Source: Sporosarcina sp. P33
GTDB lineage: Bacteria > Bacillota > Bacilli > Bacillales_A > Planococcaceae
DNA: 64,000 nt
Reading direction: 5' to 3'
Assembly: GCF_002077155.1 (NCBI RefSeq)
Contig: NZ_CP015027.1
Coordinates: forward strand, 2,954,501 to 3,018,500
The notes below the pieces were generated by a model that saw nothing but the letters and a program-made list of their open reading frames with translations, was not told the DNA's origin and made no database searches. This document shows positions 56,105 through 64,000 of this stretch, piece after piece. The position numbers were made by a program, and so were the translations under genes. Position 1 is the stretch's first letter. Every line of letters begins with the position of its first letter.

Positions 56105-56138
56105 AAAATAGTCATCTAAAAAGGTGACTATTTTATTA
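56105..56138 (+). terminator. Intrinsic terminator after ymfM
   Basis: A 12-bp stem (56105-56116 with 56123-56134, one G-T) has its T run on the 3' arm and an A run on the 5' arm. Confidence 0.78.
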
Positions 56139-56178
56139 TTCAGATGCACAACATGAATGTCAGGAAGGTGGACTTGCA

Positions 56179-56757
56179 ATGAATTTGCCAAATAAAATTA
56201 CGCTCTCCAGAGTATTGATGATTCCCTTTTTCATCCTGTTTCTTGCAGTAGATTTCGGCTGGGGATTGATTCGGCTGGGCGGAGTGGAAATGCCGGCAGA
56301 ACATTTAGTAGGCGCAATTATTTTTATCATCGCATCAACAACAGATTGGCTGGACGGCTACTTAGCCAGAAAAAATAATCTGGTAACAAATATGGGGAAG
56401 TTCCTGGACCCGCTGGCGGATAAATTATTAGTCTCCGCGGCATTCATCTTATTGGTGGAAATGGGGGCTGCTCCTGCGTGGATCGTCATCGTAATTATTA
56501 GCCGTGAGTTTGCGGTTACAGGATTGCGGTTAATCTTAGCGGGCGGCGGAGAAGTAGTTGCCGCCAATCAATTAGGGAAAATTAAAACCGTCACGCAATT
56601 ATTGGCGATTTCCTTCCTTCTATTGCATAATATTTTCTTTGAAGCAATCGGAATTCCATTCGGCACAATTATGCTATATATCGCATTAGTGTTTACCGTA
56701 TGGTCAGGAGTCGATTATTTCATTAAAAACCGTAAAGTGTTAGTTGAGTCAATGTGA
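56179..56757 (+). CDS. pgsA: Phosphatidylglycerophosphate synthase
   Basis: PgsA transfers glycerol-3-phosphate to CDP-diacylglycerol, the first step to phosphatidylglycerol. The 192-residue membrane protein has the CDP-alcohol phosphotransferase signature in TDWLDGYLARKNNLVTNMG followed by KFLDPLADKLL (Asp residues at the D-G-x2-A-R-x8-G-x3-D-x3-D pattern). It has about five membrane segments. A ggaaggtgg ribosome-binding site precedes ATG 56179. Confidence 0.97.
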   Translation: MNLPNKITLSRVLMIPFFILFLAVDFGWGLIRLGGVEMPAEHLVGAIIFIIASTTDWLDGYLARKNNLVTNMGKFLDPLADKLLVSAAFILLVEMGAAPAWIVIVIISREFAVTGLRLILAGGGEVVAANQLGKIKTVTQLLAISFLLLHNIFFEAIGIPFGTIMLYIALVFTVWSGVDYFIKNRKVLVESM

Positions 56758-56773
56758 GGAGTGGGATTCATTC

Positions 56774-58030
56774 ATGAAAGCAGAAATTATTGCAGTGGGA
56801 TCAGAACTTTTGCTTGGTCAAATAACTAATACGAATGCCAAGTTCATTTCTGGAAGACTGGCAGAGGCAGGATTCGACGTGTATTATCACACCGTGGTAG
56901 GCGATAATCCGCAGCGGTTGTCTGAAACGATAAAACTGGCTCAGCAGCGTGCAGACATCCTTATTTTCAGCGGAGGTCTCGGCCCTACCAAAGACGACTT
57001 GACAAAGCAAACCATCGCAAAGGAATTGGGCCTTGAGCTGGTGCTGGATAATAAAGCGATGCAAACTATTTCTGAGTACTTCGATCAAGTCGGGAAAGTA
57101 ATGACTGAAAATAATAAGCAGCAGGCACTTGTAATGGAAGGGGCTGCCGTACTGCCGAATCGAAACGGCATGGCGCCTGGCATGGCAATTGAAAAAGATG
57201 GAAAACAATATATTCTATTACCGGGTCCGCCCCATGAATTGGAACCGATGTTTGAAGATGAAGCAATTCCTTATCTGCGCGGAGTATACGGCAGACAGGA
57301 CATCATCTCTTCAAAAGTACTGAAGCTGCAGGGCATCGGAGAATCGGAATTAGAAGTCCGTATTCAGTCTCTCTTAGAAAAACAGACAAATCCTACAATT
57401 GCACCGCTTGCATCGCCGGGAATGGTGAAATTGCGAATTACCGCAAAAGCCAGAACAGAAGAGGAAGCGCAAAAATTGATCTTGCCTGTGGAGCAGGAAA
57501 TCCGTTCGATTGTGGGAGAGTTCATCTATGGTGTAGATGATGATACCCTGGCATCTAAAACAACTGAACTCCTGCTGCAGAATGATTGGTCAATTTCTGC
57601 TGCTGAAAGTCTTACTTCCGGCATGTTCATGGCAGAACTCGGATCTGAACCCGGTATCGGCAATGCATTAAAAGGCGGCGTCGTTGTCTATAATAAGGAA
57701 ATGAAAATTGAACAGCTGGACATTTTGCCGTCACTGTTTGATTTTCACGGCATTGTCAGTGCAGAGTGTGCTGCTGCTATGGCGGAAAGCGTCAGAGAAC
57801 GTTTCGGCACAACATTTGGCGTCGGACTGACGGGTGCGGCAGGTCCAGAACCGCATGACGGGCAGCCGCCTGGAACGGTTTGGATCGGAATCGCTGCAGA
57901 AGGCATGAAAACCGCTGCCTATAAACTTCAGCTGTCGGGAACCCGCAACACCAATCGCAGGAGATCCGTGCAGTTTGCTCTGCATTACCTTATTCAGATG
58001 ATGAAAGAGAAAAAAGAACTGAAGTATTGA
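56774..58030 (+). CDS. cinA: Competence/damage-inducible protein CinA
   Basis: CinA has an N-terminal molybdopterin-binding-like domain and a C-terminal CinA domain with nicotinamide-nucleotide amidase activity in other bacteria. The product (418 residues) shows ELLLGQITNTNAKFI, SGGLGPTKDDLTKQ, and in the C-terminal part AAESLTSGMF and LTGAAGPEPHDGQPPGTVW. I place the start at ATG 56774 (MKAEIIAVG). Purines in gaggagtggg are upstream but spacing is not ideal. It precedes recA as in B. subtilis, sometimes co-regulated with competence. Confidence 0.96.
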   Translation: MKAEIIAVGSELLLGQITNTNAKFISGRLAEAGFDVYYHTVVGDNPQRLSETIKLAQQRADILIFSGGLGPTKDDLTKQTIAKELGLELVLDNKAMQTISEYFDQVGKVMTENNKQQALVMEGAAVLPNRNGMAPGMAIEKDGKQYILLPGPPHELEPMFEDEAIPYLRGVYGRQDIISSKVLKLQGIGESELEVRIQSLLEKQTNPTIAPLASPGMVKLRITAKARTEEEAQKLILPVEQEIRSIVGEFIYGVDDDTLASKTTELLLQNDWSISAAESLTSGMFMAELGSEPGIGNALKGGVVVYNKEMKIEQLDILPSLFDFHGIVSAECAAAMAESVRERFGTTFGVGLTGAAGPEPHDGQPPGTVWIGIAAEGMKTAAYKLQLSGTRNTNRRRSVQFALHYLIQMMKEKKELKY

Positions 58031-58111
58031 ATTTTGCTGCCGATTCAGCCGTCAAAAATCAATTTCACCCAGTAAATGAGGTTTGTTTTTCAATTTCTGT
58101 TTCTAATTAAT

Positions 58112-58125
58112 CGAATACCCGTTCG
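58112..58125. promoter_or_regulatory. LexA (SOS) box upstream of recA
   Basis: CGAATACCCGTTCG matches the Bacillus LexA operator consensus CGAACRNRYGTTCG except for T at position 5 and C at position 8, and it is close to the remembered B. subtilis recA operator. It lies 9 bases before the -35, so LexA bound there could block recA transcription until DNA damage. Confidence 0.85.
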
Positions 58126-58133
58126 TTTATTTC

Positions 58134-58162
58134 TTGTGTATTGCGCGGATAAAAGGTATAAT
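58134..58162 (+). promoter_or_regulatory. Predicted recA promoter
   Basis: A -35 TTGTGT (58134-58139) and a perfect -10 TATAAT (58157-58162) are 17 bases apart. The transcription start would be near 58169, about 28 bases before recA. Confidence 0.75.
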
Positions 58163-58196
58163 AAGAGTAGAAATAGAGTTTGAGGAGGAATTGTGA

Positions 58197-59258
58197 TTGA
58201 ATAATCGTAAAGCGGCTTTAGATATGGCGTTAAAACAAATAGAAAAACAATTTGGTAAAGGTTCTGTCATGAAACTTGGAGAAAAGACCGATCTTCAAAT
58301 TGCTACATCATCTTCAGGATCACTGGCACTGGATGCGGCACTTGGAATAGGCGGATATCCGCGCGGACGTGTGATTGAAGTATACGGACCGGAGAGTTCG
58401 GGTAAAACGACGGTTTCATTGCACGCAATTGCAGAAGTTCAGGCAAGCGGCGGAACTGCAGCGTTCATTGACGCGGAGCACGCGCTGGATCCTGTCTATG
58501 CGCAAAAACTGGGTGTCAATATTGATGAATTGCTGCTGTCACAGCCGGATACAGGCGAGCAGGCACTGGAAATCGCAGAAGCACTCGTACGTTCAGGTGC
58601 TGTCGACATCATTGTCGTTGACTCCGTGGCAGCGCTTGTGCCAAAAGCGGAAATTGAAGGCGAAATGGGAGATGCACACGTTGGTTTGCAGGCGCGTTTA
58701 ATGTCACAGGCATTGCGTAAGCTTTCAGGCGCCATCAATAAATCGAATACCATTGCCGTTTTCATTAACCAGATTCGTGAAAAAGTCGGCGTTATGTTTG
58801 GTAACCCGGAAGTTACGCCGGGCGGCCGCGCGTTAAAGTTCTATTCTTCCGTTCGGCTTGAAGTGCGCCGCGGCGAAGCGATCAAGCAAGGGAACGATAT
58901 CATGGGTAATAAAACAAGAATTCGTGTCGTGAAAAATAAAGTTGCACCGCCTTTCCGTACTGCAGAAGTAGATATTATGTATGGTGAAGGAATTTCAAAA
59001 GAAGGTGAAATTCTGGATCTGGGCTCAGAATTGGAAGTAGTCCAAAAGAGTGGTGCCTGGTATTCCTACGAAGGAGAGCGTTTAGGACAAGGCCGTGAAA
59101 ACGCGAAACAATTCCTGAAGGAAAACAAAGACATGCGTAATGAAATCGCAGCAAAAATTCGTGAATCATATGGTTTGGACAGCACGAATTATGTGATAGC
59201 AGCTCATGACGAAGAAGATGAGCTCGAAGAATTACTGCTTATGCCGGAAGAAAAATAA
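58197..59258 (+). CDS. recA: Recombinase RecA (TTG start)
   Basis: RecA forms filaments on single-stranded DNA, drives strand exchange and triggers LexA self-cleavage. The 353-residue product has the start motif [20 protein letters not shown], Walker A GPESSGKT (residues 64-71), and the family L1/L2 loops with [19 protein letters not shown]. An acidic tail ([15 protein letters not shown]) follows the C-terminal domain. TTG 58197 is set by GAGGAGG at 58182-58188 (8 bases); an overlapping GTG at 58193 runs into a stop. It is under a LexA box. Confidence 0.99.
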   Translation: MNNRKAALDMALKQIEKQFGKGSVMKLGEKTDLQIATSSSGSLALDAALGIGGYPRGRVIEVYGPESSGKTTVSLHAIAEVQASGGTAAFIDAEHALDPVYAQKLGVNIDELLLSQPDTGEQALEIAEALVRSGAVDIIVVDSVAALVPKAEIEGEMGDAHVGLQARLMSQALRKLSGAINKSNTIAVFINQIREKVGVMFGNPEVTPGGRALKFYSSVRLEVRRGEAIKQGNDIMGNKTRIRVVKNKVAPPFRTAEVDIMYGEGISKEGEILDLGSELEVVQKSGAWYSYEGERLGQGRENAKQFLKENKDMRNEIAAKIRESYGLDSTNYVIAAHDEEDELEELLLMPEEK

Positions 59259-59270
59259 TTTTTCACACAG

Positions 59271-59299
59271 ACCCGCCAATGAACATTGGGGGTTTTTTT
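59271..59299 (+). terminator. Intrinsic terminator after recA
   Basis: A 9-bp stem (ACCCGCCAAT with ATTGGGGGT, one bulged G) is followed by a T run. Confidence 0.85.
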
Positions 59300-59402
59300 C
59301 ATACGTTGAAATAAATTTCTGCAGATTAGAAGAAAACAACTGTAAAATCTATATGAAACCATGTGAAATTAAACCGGACAATCAAAAATAATCCATCATT
59401 CC

Positions 59403-59431
59403 TTGACACAATAAAAATACAACTATACAAT
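59403..59431 (+). promoter_or_regulatory. Near-consensus sigma-A promoter upstream of rny
   Basis: A perfect -35 TTGACA (59403-59408), a 17-base spacer and a -10 TACAAT (59426-59431) give the strongest promoter in the window. The start near 59438 leaves about 300 bases before rny. Confidence 0.82.
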
Positions 59432-59560
59432 TAAAGTGGCGTATTATATACGTCCTATATTTAACAAACCAATCAATTGTTTTTTTGGCGGTATGTTGAT
59501 TTTAACTTAATTCAGCAATTATGTACGTTAAGTAAAAAGTAGTGGCATGAATAGAAAACA

Positions 59561-59655
59561 GTCCCGGAGCAACAGGGTTTCTACTACCCGTTGGATTAAG
59601 TTAAGCCTTCGGCGTTTTCACAAATTTTCGGGACATTACCGGGAACTTCGGTAAC
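59561..59655 (+). ncRNA. Structured element in the rny leader, class unknown
   Basis: GTCCCG (59561-59566) pairs with CGGGAC (59629-59634). Inside lies a stem CAAC-bulge-GGGT (59570-59578) with ACCCGTTG (59586-59593), then a GCC/GGC mini-hairpin. A separate TTACCG/CGGTAA hairpin (59636-59641 with 59649-59654) follows. I compared it from memory with several riboswitch consensus patterns (purine, c-di-AMP, SAM, TPP, FMN, THF, fluoride, ykkC, manganese) and found no match. It may be a riboswitch, an autoregulatory mRNA element or a small RNA. Confidence 0.5.
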
Positions 59656-59741
59656 AGGTAACGTGAAGAAATTCGCCGCGGCAAAAATTGATTATACGAG
59701 CCGACTGAAAAGAAAAGAATAAGCAGGAGGAGGTGACCTCA

Positions 59742-61301
59742 ATGGGTATTGAAATACTCATCTCCGTTTTGCTAAGTCTCATCGTCGGTGCAGTTGTTAG
59801 CTTTTTTATATTGAAAAATGTGAATGATTCAAAAGTGACTGGTGCCAAACACACTGCCAGCCAAATCGTCGAAGAGGCGAAGCGTGAAGCGGAGTCAGTG
59901 AAAAAAGAGGCACTGTTAGAAGCGAAAGATGAAACTCACGAACTGCGGCTTGAAGCAGAAACAGAAATCCGTGAGAGAAGGACGGAACTACAGAAACAGG
60001 AAAACCGTCTCTTACAGCGTGAAGAAAACCTTGATCGCAAGGATGATGCGCTCAATAAAAGAGAAGCAGGTCTAGAGCGCAAAGAAGAAGCGCTATTAGA
60101 AAGACAACAGCATATTGAAGAGATGGAACGCAAAGCGGAAGAACTCGTTACGAAACAGAAGACCGAGCTGGAAAGAATTTCTTCTCTTACCCGAGATGAA
60201 GCAAAACGCGTGATCTTGGAAGATGTCGAAGAAGAACTGTCAACAGATATTGCGGTCATGACGAAAGAATCAGAGCAGCGGGCGAAAGAGGAATCTGAGC
60301 GAAAAGCTCGTGAAATTCTTTCGTTGGCACTGCAGCGGTTTGCGGCAGATCATGTGGCAGAAACGACTGTCTCTGTCGTCAATTTACCGAATGATGAGAT
60401 GAAAGGCCGCATCATCGGCCGTGAAGGACGAAATATTCGTACGCTTGAAACACTCACAGGAATTGATCTGATTATTGACGATACACCAGAAGCAGTCATT
60501 CTTTCCGGTTTCGATCCGGTACGCAGAGAAACAGCACGGCTGGCTCTTGAAAAACTGGTTCAGGACGGACGAATCCATCCTGCGCGTATCGAAGAAATGG
60601 TGGACAAGTCCAGAAGAGAAGTGGACGAGCTCATACGGGAAAAAGGAGAGCAGACTACATTTGATGTAGGTGTTCACAACTTGCATCCTGATATGATTAA
60701 AATCCTCGGGCGTCTGCACTTCCGTACAAGTTACGGACAGAACGTTCTGAAGCACTCCATAGAAGTGGCCTATTTGACAGGCTTACTTGCAGCGGAGCTC
60801 GGAGAAGACGTTACGCTTGCAAGACGTGCCGGTTTACTTCACGATATTGGAAAAGCAATTGACCATGAAGTGGAAGGCAGTCATGTGCAGATTGGTAAAG
60901 AGCTGGCAGTGAAATATAAAGAACATCCAGTTGTCATTAACAGTATTGCTTCCCACCACGGTGATGAAGAGGCAACATCTGTTATCGCTGTACTTGTAGC
61001 AGCAGCAGATGCATTATCTGCGGCAAGACCGGGTGCACGAAGCGAAACATTGGAAAACTATATTAAACGTCTGCAAAAGCTCGAAGAAATCTCGGAATCA
61101 TATGAAGGTGTGGAAAAGTCATTTGCTATTCAGGCAGGCCGGGAAGTGCGTATTATTGTCCGACCTGAACAAATTGACGACATCACTGCACACCGTCTGG
61201 CACGTGATATCCGAAAACAGATCGAAGAAGAATTAAATTACCCGGGGCATATTAAAGTGACGGTCATTCGGGAGACCCGCGCAGTAGAATATGCAAAATA
61301 A
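59742..61301 (+). CDS. rny: Ribonuclease Y
   Basis: RNase Y is the membrane-bound endoribonuclease that starts mRNA decay in Bacillales. The product (519 residues) has one N-terminal membrane helix (about 3-25), a long Glu/Arg/Lys-rich coiled coil to about residue 200, a KH domain ([20 protein letters not shown] and downstream), and an HD domain with the metal-binding [10 protein letters not shown] and a conserved [10 protein letters not shown] 59742 follows AGGAGGAGG by 8 bases; the GTG at 59733 overlaps that site. Confidence 0.98.
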   Translation: MGIEILISVLLSLIVGAVVSFFILKNVNDSKVTGAKHTASQIVEEAKREAESVKKEALLEAKDETHELRLEAETEIRERRTELQKQENRLLQREENLDRKDDALNKREAGLERKEEALLERQQHIEEMERKAEELVTKQKTELERISSLTRDEAKRVILEDVEEELSTDIAVMTKESEQRAKEESERKAREILSLALQRFAADHVAETTVSVVNLPNDEMKGRIIGREGRNIRTLETLTGIDLIIDDTPEAVILSGFDPVRRETARLALEKLVQDGRIHPARIEEMVDKSRREVDELIREKGEQTTFDVGVHNLHPDMIKILGRLHFRTSYGQNVLKHSIEVAYLTGLLAAELGEDVTLARRAGLLHDIGKAIDHEVEGSHVQIGKELAVKYKEHPVVINSIASHHGDEEATSVIAVLVAAADALSAARPGARSETLENYIKRLQKLEEISESYEGVEKSFAIQAGREVRIIVRPEQIDDITAHRLARDIRKQIEEELNYPGHIKVTVIRETRAVEYAK

Positions 61302-61311
61302 TACCTGACAT

Positions 61312-61350
61312 AAAACAGCTTCCGATTCGTTTGGAAGCTGTTTTCATTTT
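61312..61350 (+). terminator. Intrinsic terminator after rny
   Basis: A 12-bp stem (61312-61323 with 61333-61344) with a nine-base loop, then CATTTT. Confidence 0.85.
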
Positions 61351-61368
61351 GGAAAGAGGTTAGTACAG

Positions 61369-62166
61369 ATGAAAGTAATTTTTATTGGAGATATTGTTGG
61401 ATCGATGGGCAGAGAAATGGTGACAGATTATTTATCGCGTCTGAAACGCAAATACCAGGCGGATGTTATTATCGCAAATGGAGAAAACGCAGCTTCAGGC
61501 AGAGGGATTACCAAATCTATTTATCATGATTTATTGCATGCCGGCGTAGATGTCATCACGATGGGAAATCATACGTGGGACCAGCGCGAAATTTATGATT
61601 TCATTGATGATGTCGATTATTTAATCCGGCCGGCAAACTTCTCTGAACAGGCGCCAGGCAAAGGAATGACGTCTGTCACGAAAAATGGCGTCACACTTTC
61701 TGTAATTAATTTGCATGGCCGCACATTTCTGCCGCCGCATGATGATCCTTTTGCGAAAGCGGATGATTTAGTAGAACAGGCATTGGAGACATCGCCGCTT
61801 GTTTTTGTTGATTTCCATGCGGAAGCAACGAGTGAAAAAATTGCGATGGGCTGGCATCTTGATGGAAAAGCGTCTGTTGTAGTAGGGACGCACACACATG
61901 TACAGACTGCCGATGAGCGGATTCTTCCTGGCGGTACTGCTTATTTGACAGATGCAGGAATGACAGGTCCGTATGATGAAATCCTTGGCATGAAAAAAGA
62001 GGATGTGCTGTATCGGTTCTATACTAATTTGCCCAGCCGGTTTGAAGTGCCAAAAAGGGGCCGGCCGCAACTCAACGGCATGTTCGTCGAATTGGATGAC
62101 AAAACGGGAAAAGCGACTAAAATTGAACGAATTCGCATTAACGAAGATCACCCGTTCACAAACTGA
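61369..62166 (+). CDS. ymdB: YmdB metallophosphodiesterase
   Basis: YmdB is a calcineurin-like phosphodiesterase that influences biofilm versus motility decisions in B. subtilis. The 265-residue product has the metal-binding Asp8 in FIGDIVG, Glu39 and Asn40 in ANGENAAS, Asn67-His68 in MGNHTWD, and GTHTHVQTADE. It follows rny as in B. subtilis. The rny stop and this ATG are separated by the terminator at 61312-61350, with an aaagagg ribosome-binding site. Confidence 0.96.
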   Translation: MKVIFIGDIVGSMGREMVTDYLSRLKRKYQADVIIANGENAASGRGITKSIYHDLLHAGVDVITMGNHTWDQREIYDFIDDVDYLIRPANFSEQAPGKGMTSVTKNGVTLSVINLHGRTFLPPHDDPFAKADDLVEQALETSPLVFVDFHAEATSEKIAMGWHLDGKASVVVGTHTHVQTADERILPGGTAYLTDAGMTGPYDEILGMKKEDVLYRFYTNLPSRFEVPKRGRPQLNGMFVELDDKTGKATKIERIRINEDHPFTN

Positions 62167-62258
62167 CTTTCGAGGTGTCTAAAACCTTCTTGCTTATCAT
62201 AGGATGTTGTATGGAATATACGCGTTCCATAGACATTGCAAAATAAGGAGGAAATATC

Positions 62259-62528
62259 GTGAGTCCCTTGAAAGTATCTTCCCGCTCGAATCCGAACTCA
62301 GTAGCTGGTGCATTAGTTGCGGTCATTCGTGAACAAGGCTATGCGGAGATTCAGGCAGTCGGAGCCGGAGCATTAAATCAAGCAGTAAAAGCAATTGCGA
62401 TCGCAAGAGGATTCGTAGCACCAAGCGGAGGCGATCTAGTTTGCGCGCCTGCATTCACTGATATCGAAATCAACGGAGAAGGGCGCACAGCGCTCAAACT
62501 CTTCGTAGAAAAAAAGGATCGGAAGTAG
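62259..62528 (+). CDS. spoVS: Stage V sporulation protein S (GTG start)
   Basis: SpoVS is a small Alba-like protein needed for efficient sporulation and coat/septum events. The 89-residue product is highly conserved: SRSNPNSVAGALVAVIREQG, GAGALNQAVKAIAIARGFVA and PAFTDIEINGEGRTALKLFV. GTG 62259 follows aaggagg. It lies between ymdB and miaB. A palindrome ATGGAA/TTCCAT at 62211-62230 sits in its upstream region, of unknown meaning. Confidence 0.96.
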   Translation: MSPLKVSSRSNPNSVAGALVAVIREQGYAEIQAVGAGALNQAVKAIAIARGFVAPSGGDLVCAPAFTDIEINGEGRTALKLFVEKKDRK

Positions 62529-62560
62529 AACGTAAAATACCATGAGATCTGTGGTATGAG

Positions 62561-62605
62561 ACTGAAGACAAACTCTTACTGCAGAGTTTAGCTTCAGTTT
62601 TTTTA
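62561..62605 (+). terminator. Intrinsic terminator after spoVS
   Basis: A two-part stem (ACTGAAG/CTTCAGT 62561-62567 with 62592-62598; AACTC/GAGTT 62571-62575 with 62584-62588) is followed by a run of T. Confidence 0.87.
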
Positions 62606-62756
62606 TATTGCGGGCAGAACAGCGTCTCTCCATCCAATAAAACGACGAACTGCAAGCGGCAGACTTCATTCCGGAAGATAAATCACGTGGCGTGTTTTCA
62701 ATAGTCTCCAATCTCTTTTGTCTTTCATGACAAACAAGCAACAATTTTCCCCTTTG

Positions 62757-62786
62757 CTGTCATATCCGGCGAAAGTTCAGTATAAT
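62757..62786 (+). promoter_or_regulatory. Predicted promoter for miaB
   Basis: CTGTCA (62757-62762), an 18-base spacer and a perfect TATAAT (62781-62786). Confidence 0.6.
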
Positions 62787-62836
62787 AACATCATGTATGC
62801 TTATTTCCCGATAAGTAATAGAAAGGGGCTACTGCA

Positions 62837-64000
62837 ATGAATGAAGAACAGCGCCTGCAGGCTGGACTCGCTACAGAGGATAAACCGACAGCTAAACCGG
62901 CAGAGAAAGACTACAGTAAATATTTTGAGTCTGTGTATAGCGGACCTTCTCTGAAAGACGCAAAAAAACGCGGGAAAGAAGAAGTGGAATATCACGATAA
63001 CTTTCAAATAGATCAACGTTTTAAAGGGATGGGACAAGGCCGTAAGTTTTTCATCCGCACTTTTGGCTGTCAGATGAATGAACATGACACGGAAGTCATC
63101 GCAGGTATCCTTATGGCACTTGGTTATGAAGCCACAGACAACGTTAAAGATGCAGATGTCATCTTGCTGAACACTTGTGCCATACGAGAAAACGCGGAAA
63201 ACAAAGTGTTTGGTGAACTGGGTCACTATAAACCGCTCAAAACGGAAAAGCCTGATTTATTAATCGGGGTGTGCGGCTGCATGTCTCAGGAAGAATCCGT
63301 TGTAAATAAAATATTAAAAACGTATGATCAAGTAGATATGATTTTTGGGACGCATAATATCCACCGATTACCGAACATTTTACATGAGGCATATATGTCC
63401 AAAGAGATGGTCATAGAAGTGTGGTCAAAAGAAGGCGACGTGATTGAAGATTTGCCGAAAGTCCGCCACGGCAAGATCAAAGCATGGGTTAATATTATGT
63501 ACGGATGCGATAAGTTCTGTACGTATTGTATCGTGCCGTATACACGCGGAAAAGAGCGCAGCAGACGGCCGAAGGATATCATTCAGGAAGTCCGGCAGCT
63601 GGCCGCAGAAGGGTATAAAGAGATCACCTTGCTTGGTCAGAACGTCAATGCGTACGGCAAAGACTTCGAGGACATCAATTATCGGCTTGGAGACCTGATG
63701 GATGAATTGCGGTTAATTGATATTCCTAGGATCCGTTTCACAACCAGTCATCCGCGTGATTTCGATGATCACTTAATTGAAGTGCTTGCAAAAGGCGGCA
63801 ATCTTGTCGATCATATTCATTTGCCGGTTCAATCAGGTTCGACGGATATGCTGAAAATCATGGCCCGTAAATATACACGCGAAAGTTATTTGGAGTTAGT
63901 GGATAAAATCAGAGCTGCGATCCCAAATGCGTCATTGACGACAGATATAATCGTTGGTTTCCCTAATGAAACAGACGAACAGTTTGAAGAAACGATGTCA
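62837..64000 (+). CDS. miaB: tRNA-2-methylthio-N6-dimethylallyladenosine synthase MiaB, 3' end cut by window
   Basis: MiaB is a radical-SAM methylthiotransferase that adds the 2-methylthio group to i6A37 of tRNAs reading UNN codons. ATG 62837 follows gaaagggg. The frame stays open to the window end (388 codons, of about 510 usual). The N-terminal UPF0004 domain has Cys78 (FGCQMNEHD), Cys114 (LNTCAIREN) and Cys148 (CGCMSQEE), the first iron-sulfur cluster. The radical SAM motif CxxxCxxC is Cys224, Cys228, Cys231 ([14 protein letters not shown]). The C-terminal TRAM domain lies outside the window. The first 70 residues are a variable extension, as in other Bacillales. Confidence 0.97.
   Translation, partial: MNEEQRLQAGLATEDKPTAKPAEKDYSKYFESVYSGPSLKDAKKRGKEEVEYHDNFQIDQRFKGMGQGRKFFIRTFGCQMNEHDTEVIAGILMALGYEATDNVKDADVILLNTCAIRENAENKVFGELGHYKPLKTEKPDLLIGVCGCMSQEESVVNKILKTYDQVDMIFGTHNIHRLPNILHEAYMSKEMVIEVWSKEGDVIEDLPKVRHGKIKAWVNIMYGCDKFCTYCIVPYTRGKERSRRPKDIIQEVRQLAAEGYKEITLLGQNVNAYGKDFEDINYRLGDLMDELRLIDIPRIRFTTSHPRDFDDHLIEVLAKGGNLVDHIHLPVQSGSTDMLKIMARKYTRESYLELVDKIRAAIPNASLTTDIIVGFPNETDEQFEETMS

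Larger units (their letters stand above)
59259..59741 (+). other. recA-rny intergenic region with a long rny leader
   Basis: No coding region is convincing. It contains the recA terminator, a strong promoter at 59403-59431, a 6-bp stem ACTTAA/TTAAGT near 59507-59535, an outer stem at 59561-59634 and a 6-bp hairpin at 59636-59654. The predicted transcript would reach rny after about 300 bases of structured leader. The 59300-59402 part shows nothing notable. Confidence 0.75.
62529..62836 (+). other. spoVS-miaB intergenic region
   Basis: This 308-base stretch contains the spoVS terminator (62561-62605), a shorter ATACCA/TGGTAT hairpin just before it, and a predicted miaB promoter. The middle part, 62606-62756, shows no gene, repeat or structure I can support. 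Confidence 0.7.

Noticed and set aside
59206..59391. Open frame across the recA end and its terminator
   Set aside because: It overlaps the recA C-terminus in another frame and runs through the terminator hairpin.
59561..59655. Known riboswitch or T-box in the rny leader
   Set aside because: No consensus core of the classes I could recall is present and there is no T-box bulge. I therefore list it only as a structure of unknown class.
62436..62744. Antisense frame of 102 residues after spoVS
   Set aside because: It crosses the spoVS terminator and end of spoVS, with no recognisable family and no ribosome-binding site.

Overview
The window is a contiguous piece of chromosome from a flagellated, endospore-forming member of the Bacillales. 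Gene order follows Bacillus subtilis from fliQ to miaB almost gene for gene, on the + strand throughout. Protein details (RNase Y, RNase J2, PolC, SpoIIIE, DpaA/DpaB, SpoVS, FlhF/FlhG, SwrB-like) also fit Bacillales. The moderate G+C, the frequent TTG/GTG starts and the reduced set of genes around spoIIIE make me favour Planococcaceae, perhaps Sporosarcina; the family and genus are inferences.

Layout. 1-12486: end of the large flagellar/chemotaxis operon (fliQ end, fliR, flhB, flhA, flhF, flhG, cheB, cheA, cheW, cheC, cheD, sigD, a small unknown gene, a swrB-like gene). 12487-25991: translation, envelope and replication genes (rpsB, tsf, pyrH, frr, uppS, cdsA, dxr, rseP, proS, polC), with several clear terminators. 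26000-36147: the rimP-nusA-rnpM-ylxQ-infB-ylxP-rbfA-truB-ribF-rpsO-pnp block, with a promoter and attenuator-like hairpin before rimP and a structured leader before rpsO. 36168-41206: mlpA, ymxH, the dipicolinate synthase genes dpaA-dpaB, then asd and dapA, which make the lysine/dipicolinate precursor. 41320-45418: rnjB and spoIIIE. 45759-50676: a BMP-type nucleoside ABC transporter (lipoprotein, ATPase, two permeases). 50677-51049: an intergenic region with two almost identical 105-bp repeats. 51050-58030: ymfF, ymfH, ymfI, ymfK, ymfM, pgsA, cinA. 58112-64000: recA with a LexA box, rny with a long structured leader, ymdB, spoVS and the start of miaB, cut by the window end.

How the genes work together. 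The first block exports and assembles flagella, processes chemotactic signals and makes the sigma factor for late flagellar genes. The middle blocks are growth-linked: ribosome components and assembly, transcription elongation, initiation factor 2, RNA decay (PNPase, RNase J2, RNase Y) and lipid/isoprenoid/phospholipid synthesis. Sporulation functions (dpaAB, spoIIIE, spoVS, and ymdB as a developmental regulator) are scattered among them.

Novelty. This is mostly ordinary, highly conserved core genome and I found no new multi-gene system. The parts that deserve a second look are non-coding: the twin 105-bp structured repeats, the roughly 300-nt rny leader behind a near-consensus promoter, the attenuator-like rimP leader and rimP-nusA hairpin, and two long perfect or near-perfect inverted repeats flanking the nucleoside-transporter lipoprotein gene. 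Relative to my memory of B. subtilis several genes are missing from this neighbourhood (dapG, tepA, ymfC-E, ymfJ, pbpX, tdh-kbl). Many starts were moved from the longest open frame to a downstream ATG/GTG/TTG on the basis of ribosome-binding-site spacing and remembered homologue N-termini.
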